28,680 bases of DNA, taken from assembly GCA_000969725.1 (NCBI GenBank), contig JXSR01S044558.1; one strand, 5' to 3'. Below are positions 1 to 8,303 of this stretch, one piece after another. The stretch's first letter is position 1. Every line of letters starts with the position of its first letter. The translations under genes and the position numbers were made by a program. Source of the DNA: Ophiothrix spiculata (Eukaryota; Echinodermata; Ophiuroidea; Amphilepidida; Ophiotrichidae). The notes below the pieces were generated by a model. The model worked only from the letters and a program-made list of their open reading frames with translations. It did not search any database and was not told the origin of the DNA.

Positions 1-918
1 CCCCACCCGTCAAGGCTCGCTCGCTTCGATTGGATCTTCCTCATTCAAATTCATTTTCTTCCTGATTTCAATATTCCAATGTTGGCAGCTCTGTAATTTT
101 GGTTCAAAAAACACTCATATTAGTGACTGAGAATGAGATTTATTGGCATTTTATTTCTAAAATAATGTATGCCCATCCATTATGAGACAATATAATATGA
201 CAGGTAGAACAATAATTAATAGCTCTTATTCTCTTAATACATGAGTAGCTAAACATGGTGAATCACCCACTATCATTATATCGGGTTAAACCCAGCTTCA
301 CTGAATAGTCAGAGGGTGTTTAAGTACTTTCCATAATTCCATTCAAAATTTGAAATCAGTTGCTCAAAACAACCCACAGAGAGAACCATTTCCTATTGAA
401 TATAAACAGTAAAATGCATGTTTCAAATCTGACAGAGTACATTTATTATTGAAGCGACCAGATAATTAAAATTACCGTGAGAAAGGTCAAACTACTAGCT
501 CAATGAATATGTAAACACATCTCTGGTCGCTTGAAGTTTTCACACCAATAATACAATTTGATTTAGCATGAAATTCAATATCTTTCCCATACAAATGCAC
601 AGCAGTAGTAAATTGACCTCACTGACCATTCCATTAGTTCATTCATGCTTACTGATCTGTTACTGTTATTTATTGTGGGAAGATCTTATATATATATATA
701 TCCCTCTGCTGAATAGTATAGTTTATCACTTGGTTGACTAAAATCCTTGAATCCCATTGGTCAAAAGCCAATTAATATATAGCCGTATTACATATTTTAA
801 GTCTAAAAACAACCTTGACCGCATAATCAAAGAGTTATCATGCAGGGATGACTGCGCGTGATGTGTTTTATTGCGCGCTTGCAAAAGTCACGCACGCAAA
901 CTTATCCTTAAACTGTGC
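1..918. other. AT-rich flank, no gene seen
   Basis: No convincing exon or RNA gene is visible. There is an AT dinucleotide run at about 687-701. A perfect 11-bp inverted pair (AAGCGACCAGA at 452-462 and its complement at 522-532) could form a hairpin with a loop of about 60 bases and may be a decayed palindromic element. A CpG-containing patch lies at about 850-900. Confidence 0.4.
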
Positions 919-1558
919 AATAATAATAATAATAATGAGAGATTTTTGAGCGCTCATAACAAAGAAAGCCGCTGAGCGCTGTACATACTAAAATATACAA
1001 AACAATTTTACAAATACACATTATTACAAGCAGAATCATGTTAGGAGAAAAATAGCAAAGTTAATTTCACATGCAGTCACTCAAAATAGTCCTCAAAAAG
1101 TAGAGAATACGCTTAAACTGACTAGTAGTCATTACTGGAGCAGCGTTCCTGATTAAAGAAGGCAAATTGTTCCAGAGTTTGGGTCCAGAGATAGCGAATG
1201 ATCTTTGTCCGTAGAAATTTGTTCTTGGATGCTGAGAAGGGAATTCAAGAGAGACTTGAGATGAGGATCTGAGAGTCCGAGCTGGTATGTAGCGGCTGAG
1301 CAAATTTGCAAGGTATGTAGGAGAGTGATCATGGAAAGTCTTAAATACTAGAAGGAGGATCTTGTATTCTATGCGCTTTGATATGGGCAGCCAATGGAGA
1401 TCCTGTAACACCGGTGTGATGTGATCTCTGTGTTTAGTCAGTGTGACAAGACGGGCCAAAGCGTTCTGGAGTCTTTGGAGTTTTTGCAGATCTTTTTCAG
1501 GAAGGCCCACTAGGAGGGAATTACAGCAGTCGAGGCGTGAAGTTATACGGTTATAATT
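919..1558 (-). mobile_element. LINE 3' end (CR1/L2-like non-LTR retrotransposon), 5'-truncated
   Basis: On the minus strand an open frame runs from about 1550 to a stop at 1067. It encodes the typical C-terminal end of a Jockey/CR1/L2-type reverse transcriptase: ITSRLDCCNSLL, then LQRLQNALARLV, then LQDLHWLPISKRIEYKI, and finally GPKLWNNLPSLIR. The catalytic YxDD region lies upstream in such proteins and is absent, so this is a 5'-truncated copy, as is usual for LINEs. After the stop comes a 3' UTR with GTACAGCGCTCAGCGGC and GAGCGCTC, then an (ATT)n tail at about 919-937 that marks the 3' end. The open frame suggests a fairly young insertion. The clade is inferred; the 5' boundary is uncertain by about 10 bases. 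Confidence 0.85.
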
Positions 1559-1859
1559 TACCTGTTTGGCAAAAACGTATTGCTTGGTTGACTTTTACCA
1601 CTTATGAAGACAATTTAGGTGAATTTAAAATATAATTTTGTATAATTTACGTTTTAATAATAAGATCCATGCCTACACCAAGTGATAAATTCATTACCCC
1701 CTGTTCTTATGCAATACGAAAGATATCTATGGTTGGGTGCTGTATCACATTCGGCCTAATCATATTTTTTAAAACACAGCATCCTGCTTTTGTCATGCAT
1801 GCATACCCCCGTTAAATATTATGTTAAGTGAATGTTGGTGACATTAGCAGTCACCTTGT
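1559..1859. other. Spacer between LINE and GPCR stop codon
   Basis: AT-rich DNA that probably contains the 3' UTR of the minus-strand GPCR gene. I see no clear canonical AATAAA signal on the minus strand here, and no other feature. Confidence 0.4.
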
Positions 1860-3764
1860 CTATAAGGCAGTTTCTATCTCCGCTATCTTTTGGCGACTCT
1901 TACGGTTATATTTTGACTTGGTTTTAAATTGTCTGCGGACAGTTGATTTTTGCGAACATCTATCACTAATAACAGTCACAATGGTGTAAAGGAAAGGATT
2001 TATGGCAGAATTGATGGGCAAAACAAATGTCATGACCCAGGCAAATACAGAGTTGGGAAGTTCTATCAAACCAATTTGTACAAGTGTTCCCATAACACAG
2101 ATTGGAAACCAACAGAAGAAGTCTGTCAGAACAATTGCTGATACCTTTAATGTCATTCGGAGTTCCTGTGCCATTTCTTTCTGTCGTTTTGCTTCACGTG
2201 AAGTTTTGAATACTGCTCTGACGAGGCCGATGTAGCATGCCAGTATTAACAAGAAACAAAACAAGTTAAAGCCAATGAATACAGCAATGGCAAAGTATAG
2301 TCCAGGTTGTTTCTCTGAGTGTGTTATAACTTCATAAGTCCTGGTGTCTCGAATCCACCACTGAAAATGTTCCGTTTCTTTTGTTTGAGTTTGCGGGTAG
2401 ATGATTTGTGCCAGTGGCAAACCAATACATACATGAGAATTGTCATAGAACTTTGAGCTTTTGCCGGCCAGGATAGATGCTGTCAAACCAATAGTCAGTG
2501 AAAACATCCACACAATTACTGCTATCAACCTAGTGGTTTTCAACCCCAACTTATAAATACTGAATGGGAATTTTATGGTAATAAACCGATCTATACTGAT
2601 AAATGTTACAAACAATACGGATGCCTCACTTGATGTTATTGCAAGAGTACCTGCTATTCTGCAAAGAATACCCGACCTCCAGTGTTCAGCACTCATTGGA
2701 AAATATTCCCCATAGTAAACATCAGCAGATGCAATGATGATCATGTAGATGCCCATTTGAAGGTCAGACATTGCCAAGTTATTGAGCAAGAGGGATTGAA
2801 CCTTATTTAAATTGTTTGTTTGCTTGAATCGTTTCCACCAAATGACAAATAAATTACCAAATATGGCAGCAAATCCAATAATCCAAGTAAAAACAGTTAA
2901 TGAAGTGAATGATAACAACCTATCGCATGTTAAATATGGTGACGGTTTGAATGAGTTAAAACATTTATCTGAACTATTAAAATAACATTCACAAACTTCT
3001 GGCTGGTTGACAAATACCGATGTATTATTTTGAATGCCAAATGTCATACTAACAGTAAGTTTAGTCAAGGGATTATTAGACAAGTCAATTCTAATGAGTG
3101 ATTTCATATGACCAAGTTTGGGTACATTTTGAAGTCTATTACCCGATAAATCCAACATTTTGAGACTTTGTAAATCAGCAAAGAGATGAAACTGAAGTAA
3201 GGTCAATCTGTTAAAAGAAATTGTCAGAAGTTCCAAATGAATTAATCCAGAAAAGGTTCCCTGTTTGAAATATCTAATGCCTTTGTTATTGTCCAAGTAC
3301 AACTTGTTTAACTTGACCAATCCATGAAATATGCGATGATGCAATAGAGCGAGGCTTGTATTCATTAGGTATAGCTCTTCCAATTTGATCAAACCGAAGA
3401 AAGTTCGGGCCTCAATAGAAACAAGTGGACTATCAGAGAGGTCAAGACTTTGCAAATTTTTCAGGTTGCAAAACAAGCCTTCATCTACTGTAACCAGTCT
3501 ATTCCGAAATAAGGTAAGCGTTTTCAGATTCTTAAGGTTATGAAACAAGCCCATATCTAGTATGGCCAGTCTGTTTGAATGTAAGAACAGGTCAATCAGA
3601 TGTGGCAGGTTATCAAACAAGCCTGCATCTAGTGCGACCAGCCTATTTGAATCTAAGTACATATGGAATATATTCTTCAGGTCATCAAACAAACCTAGAT
3701 CAAGTGTAACCAGTCTATTTAAATGCAGATCAAGGTAAATCAGATTCTTCAAGCCATCAAACAA
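1860..3764 (-). CDS. LRR GPCR (GRL101/relaxin-receptor-like), C-terminal part: LRRs plus seven-helix core
   Basis: This frame continues the LRR receptor that starts at 4974, but in a different frame. Its first in-frame codon is TTG, so it is not an independent start. Residues 1-250 are about 10 LRRs (NRLVTLDLGLFDDLKN type). Next is a cysteine-bearing hinge (EVCECYF, YLTCDRLLS). Seven helices follow from about residue 285. TM1 contains GNLFVIWW, TM2 NNLAMSDLQMGIYM, and the TM2-TM3 loop SAEHWRSGILCRIAGTLAI, which is typical of the relaxin-receptor/GRL101 group. TM3 ends ISIDRF (the DRY position), TM6 contains FFCWFPICV, and TM7 has NSAINPFLY (NPxxY). A short basic tail follows. The family are plasma-membrane receptors signalling through G proteins; the ligand here is unknown. 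No introns are seen. Because of the frame break, the locus is either a pseudogene or allele, or an assembly error. Confidence 0.85.
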   Translation of the reverse strand: MFDGLKNLIYLDLHLNRLVTLDLGLFDDLKNIFHMYLDSNRLVALDAGLFDNLPHLIDLFLHSNRLAILDMGLFHNLKNLKTLTLFRNRLVTVDEGLFCNLKNLQSLDLSDSPLVSIEARTFFGLIKLEELYLMNTSLALLHHRIFHGLVKLNKLYLDNNKGIRYFKQGTFSGLIHLELLTISFNRLTLLQFHLFADLQSLKMLDLSGNRLQNVPKLGHMKSLIRIDLSNNPLTKLTVSMTFGIQNNTSVFVNQPEVCECYFNSSDKCFNSFKPSPYLTCDRLLSFTSLTVFTWIIGFAAIFGNLFVIWWKRFKQTNNLNKVQSLLLNNLAMSDLQMGIYMIIIASADVYYGEYFPMSAEHWRSGILCRIAGTLAITSSEASVLFVTFISIDRFITIKFPFSIYKLGLKTTRLIAVIVWMFSLTIGLTASILAGKSSKFYDNSHVCIGLPLAQIIYPQTQTKETEHFQWWIRDTRTYEVITHSEKQPGLYFAIAVFIGFNLFCFLLILACYIGLVRAVFKTSREAKRQKEMAQELRMTLKVSAIVLTDFFCWFPICVMGTLVQIGLIELPNSVFAWVMTFVLPINSAINPFLYTIVTVISDRCSQKSTVRRQFKTKSKYNRKSRQKIAEIETAL

Positions 3765-3870
3765 GTCTGTTTGAATATAAGTAAAGGTAATTTAGATTCT
3801 TCAAGTTGTGTAACAATCTAACATCTAATGTGACTAGAGTGTTGTCAGATAAGTCAAGATTAATAAGATT
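3440..3870 (-). repeat. Near-identical 72-bp LRR-coding tandem units
   Basis: About six successive LRR units of 24 codons (consensus NRLVTLDxGLFDNLKNL) are much more alike in DNA than the LRRs on either side, which points to recent unit duplication. The frame break of the receptor gene lies inside this array at about 3757-3771, where AGACTTGTT (RLV) runs directly into CTTGTTTGATGG (LFDG). Confidence 0.7.
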
Positions 3871-4974
3871 AAGCAATTGGTCAAATAATCCCACATCTAG
3901 TATATCTAGTCTATTGTGAGACATATTAATAAAAGCAAGATTGTAGCAATTATTAAATTGATCTCTGTCTATCATTCTCAAGTTATTATGATTTAAATCA
4001 AGGTGAATAATATTGCGTACATAGTTCAGAAAACTAGTTGGTGGAAGAGTTTCAAGCAAATTTGAACTTAAGTCAAGATACCTAATTTGAGGACCAATCA
4101 ATTTGAAAGTATCATTCATCAATGCACTTATATTATTCTTGCTTAGATCTAAATAAGAAACATTTCTTCCGGAGAAAAGCAGACCAAATTCCTGTGTGTT
4201 TTGAGGACACAAAATTATAACTTTTCTATCTGAGAGAACACAGGTGCAATTATTTTTACATTTGATATCACACCTAGTTGTGATCTTGACTTCTTTTTCA
4301 TACCATTTGTAGAAAATTTCCCTTTGCCACTCGTAACTTGTTTCTACACAAATATTGATGGAATCAAATCCCTTCAGTCCCTTGCAACTTAATGTCTGAT
4401 CTTCAAGAGCACCTACCAAATATCCTTGCTTTACATCTTCTGGACATCCGATGCGACCACTCTGATCCTTACCATCTTGGATACGAATCTTAATATTCCC
4501 ATGCATATGAAGTTGAATTGTTGCATTACCAAAGTTTGCTTGGCACACTGGAAGCATTTCCATAAACATGACGAATCTATTAGAGCATTTGAAATCAAGC
4601 GGATCCATACGTTCAACATACAGGAACATATTTGTATTTGTAGCGATGTTAGCATCTATCAGGGAAATCAGGATATTGGGTGATGATATTGGTTTGATTT
4701 GAAGACTACATGTATGGGTTTGATTAGCGCGGATGTTGACTGCATGAGTATGATAACTGCTGATGTTGACAGCGCCTTCCATGTTGATATCGATTGTATT
4801 GTCATTATCCATTTCCAATACACAATATGAACCAGAGAGACGTTCTATCTGAAGCTGGATATTGCTGTTGGAAACTTCATTGCAATGTGAAAACTGAAAA
4901 TTCAACAAAATTGGTATAAACAAGATGGCACTTAAAGCCTTTGAGTAAGGTATCATTTTGACGTACTCTGCCAT
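3757..4974 (-). CDS. LRR GPCR, N-terminal part: signal peptide, CUB-like region, LRR cap and LRRs
   Basis: The start chosen is the ATG at 4974, which has a good context (AAAAATGG). The frame stays open upstream to 5037, but that first codon is TTG. Residues 1-32 form a signal peptide with the hydrophobic core ALSAILFIPILLNF. Residues about 35-150 contain four spaced cysteines and beta-rich sequence resembling a CUB domain; this is my inference, and it replaces the LDLa module usual in relaxin receptors. An LRR N-terminal cap (CDIKCKNNCTCVL, VIILCP) leads into about six LRRs ending YLYSNRLV, after which a TGA closes the frame. The next LRR continues within a few bases in another frame (1860-3764), so the two frames were one gene. 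Several N-glycosylation sequons fit an extracellular role. Confidence 0.85.
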   Translation of the reverse strand: MAEYVKMIPYSKALSAILFIPILLNFQFSHCNEVSNSNIQLQIERLSGSYCVLEMDNDNTIDINMEGAVNISSYHTHAVNIRANQTHTCSLQIKPISSPNILISLIDANIATNTNMFLYVERMDPLDFKCSNRFVMFMEMLPVCQANFGNATIQLHMHGNIKIRIQDGKDQSGRIGCPEDVKQGYLVGALEDQTLSCKGLKGFDSINICVETSYEWQREIFYKWYEKEVKITTRCDIKCKNNCTCVLSDRKVIILCPQNTQEFGLLFSGRNVSYLDLSKNNISALMNDTFKLIGPQIRYLDLSSNLLETLPPTSFLNYVRNIIHLDLNHNNLRMIDRDQFNNCYNLAFINMSHNRLDILDVGLFDQLLNLINLDLSDNTLVTLDVRLLHNLKNLNYLYLYSNRLV

Positions 4975-5186
4975 TTTTCTTGAAAATGGATGATGTAAAA
5001 TTTTTAATGAAAACAATTTTGCTAACCTAATGACCAATTATTTTATGAACAAAGCTTCCAGAACATTATAAATTCTCCAAGAGTCTTGGACAGAAAGATT
5101 TCAAAGCAGCTTAGCAATGCAAAATATGAAATGTCTACGGCATTAGCCTAGAAATGACAAAACTAATCCAAACCTTATGGACCAGG

Positions 5187-5194
5187 TATATATA
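5187..5194 (-). promoter_or_regulatory. Candidate TATA box of the GPCR gene
   Basis: TATATATA lies about 213 bases upstream of the ATG at 4974, within otherwise mixed-composition DNA. The position fits a core promoter with a 5' UTR of about 180 bases. AT-rich matches are common by chance, so the call is weak. Confidence 0.25.
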
Positions 5195-5507
5195 GAAGAC
5201 ACACCTAAATTTCAACACAATACTCGAGTACTAAGTTCTCTGTTACACATTGTCTGATAATGTAATATGAGGAGAGGTGGAGCGAGGAATGAAACTGTGT
5301 TTGACAGACATTGATAGACATATTGTGTTTCCATAACACATCATTGTCACCTAAACTAATATCCGCAAGTATCAAATACATGACATTTTATACCCAATCC
5401 CCGCTTATGATGACAACTTCTTTGATGCAAAAACAACATTTGGTTGATATTTTCCATTAAGCGATTAAACTCATTAACTTGGTTCAATCAAAAAGGCATT
5501 GCTAAGT
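5195..5507. other. GPCR upstream flank
   Basis: Putative 5' flank of the minus-strand receptor gene. No ORF, RNA gene or clear repeat was seen. Confidence 0.35.
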
Positions 5508-5880
5508 CTAGAGGGGATCTAGGCACCCAACTTTGGTTTTGGTAGGGGTGTGCGGCCCGATATCTGAAACCCTAGTCTAGGGAACGGAAGAGTGACTCTG
5601 AAAAGGGGGTCTAGAGAACTAAAGGGACCCAAAAAATGACCCTTCAGAACTAGTTTTTGGGGCAAGCCCTAGAAGCAAAAATTTTCAAAATTTTGCTTGA
5701 AATGGGGTCTTGGGAACTATATTTTAAAAAATGAGGCTATGGAACTGAAAATCTTTGAAAATAAGGCTTGCGAACTAAAGGTTGTGCTTGAAATGGTGGT
5801 CAAGGGAGCAGCAGTCAAGGCGTGAAAATACCCGTATCACCTTTCTAGGTCAGTGCCCCCCCCTCCGGGTCTATACCTTA
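5508..5880. repeat. Degenerate G-rich repeat with internal short direct repeats
   Basis: Motifs of the form GGGTCT(A/T)G(A/G)GAACTA recur at spacings of roughly 40-60 bases: GGGGTCTAGAGAACTAAAG, GGGTCTTGGGAACTATA, GAGGCTATGGAACTGAAA and AAGGCTTGCGAACTAAAG. The ends (GTCTAGAGGGG...GGCAC on the left, GTGCCCCCCCCTCCGGGTC on the right) look weakly inverted, as in an old terminal-inverted-repeat element. No coding potential is seen. Confidence 0.45.
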
Positions 5881-5946
5881 TTATATACTACATAAATAAA
5901 TTTAAGAGAGTTGATTGGTTTGAACACGATCACATGATTTCAAATA

Positions 5947-6352
5947 GTTTGAACCACCTTGAGAAAAGCCGTAAATAGTTCTTTTGAAAAAGACTATTTA
6001 CGGCTCTTACGAACTATTAACGGGTCTGAAAAGACTATTTACGGCTGACGTCATCAAAATTCGATGTGCGCAAGCGTTCTTAGCGCTAGTGGATACGTCT
6101 TGTGATTTGTGAACATGAATAATAACATTTTTTAAATGGGCAAGTAAAAATCACATTATGAAATTTATTAAAGCAGTATATAAAACAAATATATACTGAC
6201 TTTTTCAGATCTCTGGATTAAAACCATGGTCCTTCATTGACTAAAATTATGCTATTTTACTTCGGGGCTGCGCCCCTCAGTAAAATAGCAATTGTAGTCA
6301 CTTCAGGCCCATAGTATTAACCAGAGATCTTCAAGTCAGTATATATTTGTAT
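5947..6352. mobile_element. Palindromic element family A, copy 1
   Basis: The right part is a large imperfect palindrome: ACTGACTTTTTCAGATCTCTGG at about 6196 pairs with CCAGAGATCTTCAAGTCAGT at about 6322, around the core GCTATTTTACTTCGGGGCTG...GTAAAATAGC. The left part has a second hairpin, AGCCGTAAATAGT with ACTATTTACGGCT, which appears twice. The same order of blocks occurs inverted at 13305-13839, which defines the family and its rough ends. No ORF is present. It is a non-autonomous foldback-like DNA element. Confidence 0.65.
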
Positions 6353-6516
6353 ACTATATAATCATAAACAACACCTTATTATCTCTGTTATATATTAAAT
6401 TCATGAGAGTATACAACCATTATAATACAAGATACATGGGTAAAATTTAAATGTGTAAACCCAACACATAATATATGTGAGGTGATGTTTTTGTTATTGC
6501 ACATCTCAATGTTAGA

Positions 6517-6720
6517 GGGGAGCGTGGCTGAGCGGTTAGAGCACGGGTCTCGTAATACAGAGGTTGTGGGGTCGAGCCCCAGGCCAGGCGGTTTACGTCT
6601 CCTTGTTTCCTTGGGCAAGAAACTTTAGTCCAATTGCTCCCCTGTGCAAATGCTCCTTCTCGGGGCGCTGCATACAGTGTATACCTGGTGAGTCTATACA
6701 CTTTGTTTAGACTTTTTTTG
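6517..6720 (+). mobile_element. tRNA-derived SINE
   Basis: The head has both internal Pol III promoter boxes with tRNA spacing: box A TGGCTGAGCGGTTAGAGC (6525-6542) and box B GGTCGAGCCCC (6570-6580). The acceptor ends do not pair, so this is not a functional tRNA. Downstream is CCTTGGGCAAGAAACTTTA, which resembles the core motif of several animal SINEs such as MIR-type elements. A T-run at about 6712-6718 may be the terminator. The exact 3' end is uncertain. Confidence 0.75.
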
Positions 6721-7122
6721 TATATAACACCTGTAAAATTATGCTGTTATTTAGTTTGACCTGCGGGTCGTGATTAGATTTTGAAAAAAATATTCTTTAT
6801 TTTTATTATACTTCTTTTAGAATTGCTATTATTCATATCCTGTGTGTTCAATTAAATCTTAGCACCAGCTTTGAGATATGTGTTACAAGAAAGTATTATG
6901 CTTAATGTGAGAGAGTGTGAGGTGTAAATTGGTGTTCACAAGCATGGTTGGGTGGAGTGCAGTTGTGTATATGTGGAGTTAGGCAGGGTTTATGTGTGTA
7001 AATTAAGGGTGCTTAATTTCGTCCCATTTCCGTTCATCAAATTGCATATTTATGTCCAAATTTAATATATAATACCGAAAAAGTACATTTTTGTGTAGTT
7101 TAGCAAATAAATGAGAGTCTAC
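6721..7122. other. AT-rich spacer
   Basis: Possibly the 3' tail of the SINE (to about 6775), then AT- and GT-rich DNA with no recognisable gene. Confidence 0.35.
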
Positions 7123-7227
7123 CTTTCCGAATTTTTCCACTTCTAGTCGCCGTTTTGGTGTTTCCCCGAACCCTAAAATAGCATCAACAGCTTTCGATGT
7201 CATCAAAAATGGTCTGGAATCGTCCAT
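7123..7227 (-). CDS. Speculative first coding exon with an octapeptide-like motif
   Basis: On the minus strand an ATG at 7227 opens 35 codons that end exactly at a possible splice donor (GGAAAG then GTAGAC). The peptide contains SKAVDAILGF, which resembles the octapeptide/eh1-like motif near the N terminus of paired-type homeodomain proteins such as Rx (SIEAILGF). The DNA 5' of it (7240-7320) is richer in CpG than its surroundings, as promoters or 5' UTRs can be. No homeobox exon is visible to the left in this window, so any continuation would have to lie beyond position 1, past the GPCR gene. It may equally be a chance ORF in a repeat. Confidence 0.2.
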
Positions 7228-7674
7228 TATGCACCAAAAATTGGAGTGCAGTTGGTTGTTAGCGGGCGGCCGCAGGTGCTAATTCCAGAATTTTGTGCAG
7301 TGACTCGCGCTGTTTAGGCGGCTGTTAAATGATTAATTTAGGATAATTTGGGATGAAAAAGATATCAAATCAAAAGGAAAGATTTCTTATCAGCTTTTCA
7401 GATGTCTACTTTATTTTCGCATATGTAAAAAATCAAACGAGAGGTTGAGCAAGCCACCCCTATTTTTGGGTCTACAACACAAAGAACACACATCCAGACA
7501 GGGCTCATGGGCGGCTGATTTTTAAGGTGCAGTATTGTATCTATTGGTAGAAATGCGCCGTTCTTGAAAAACATGAATGGAATATTGCCATTGAATGGGA
7601 AAATTTTGTCAAAAAAAGGCACAATCCTGTACCTCAGTCATTTTTCTGTGTGCACGAGTGATATGCCTGCTATA

Positions 7675-7738
7675 AAGGGCACCGGGGCCACAACCAAAAG
7701 GAAGGGCACCGGGGCCACAACCAAAAAGGGCACAGCCA
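7675..7738. repeat. 27-bp tandem repeat, about 2.4 copies
   Basis: The unit AAGGGCACCGGGGCCACAAC plus CAAAAGG occurs at 7675-7701 and 7702-7726, and a partial third (AAGGGCACAGCC) follows. The short ORF across it is repeat-driven and I do not consider it a gene. Confidence 0.75.
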
Positions 7739-8020
7739 CCTTGGCCGTGACATGGGTTAATTTTTCAAGGGCATTACGGCAATCCAAAAAGGCATTGCGG
7801 CGCAGTTAAATTCGCACCCTGAAGGGAATATGTTTGGATGTGTTGGGGTTAGCTTGCATTTCATTCAACTTCATTTGACAGTACAATTCTTTGAATTTAG
7901 CTTATGAACATTTATATGAATCAAAGTCCATCACTGCTGATTTAAAGAACCCAATCTCAATCACAAATAATATTATCCTGCATAATGTAATTGTATGTTT
8001 TTGTCATCATGACTTTACAG
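7739..8020. other. Intron 5' of the first visible exon
   Basis: This stretch ends in a good acceptor (GACTTTACAG) at 8011-8020, so the plus-strand gene has at least one earlier exon. None was recognised between 5040 and 8020. Confidence 0.5.
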
Positions 8021-8303
8021 CTCTCCAGAAAGCGAGGAACTTGCAGTGACCGAATTTGATGAGAAGGATGCCGACAATGTGAGCTTTGGTGGTCGTAACT
8101 CTAGAGCAAGCAACACATCATCAGCGCCCAGTAGACGCAAGCGAGGCGGCGGCGGGGATGGTGATCAGTATAACTACATGAGTGTGATGACGTTATTAGG
8201 CCTTGATGATGATGAGAGCCAACACGATCCTACCATGGTACAAGGAGGATACCTGTCATTCCTGTACCTCAGGCACTTGAGGTTGAGGGATTTGAAGAGA
8301 ACA
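8021..8303 (+). CDS. Exon 1 of visible set
   Basis: Acceptor GACTTTACAG, donor ACA|GTAAGT. The one leading base completes a split codon. It encodes SPESEELAV, a low-complexity linker with a basic patch (SRRKRGGGG), then YMSVMTLLGLDDDES and GGYLSFLYLRHLRLRDLKRT. The exon ends in phase 0. Confidence 0.85.

Noticed and set aside
728-1592. CTTGGTTGACT at 728 and 1582 as target duplication of the LINE
   Set aside because: Neither copy lies at the LINE ends (about 919 and 1558); probably chance or another repeat.
1950-2235. Short plus-strand ORFs inside the GPCR region
   Set aside because: They are antisense to the seven-helix coding frame and have no recognisable product.
6517-6592. Functional tRNA gene
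   Set aside because: Box A and box B are good, but the acceptor and anticodon stems do not pair; it is a SINE head.
7564-7809. 81-codon plus-strand ORF
   Set aside because: Its sequence is dominated by the 27-bp tandem repeat; no splice or start context supports it.
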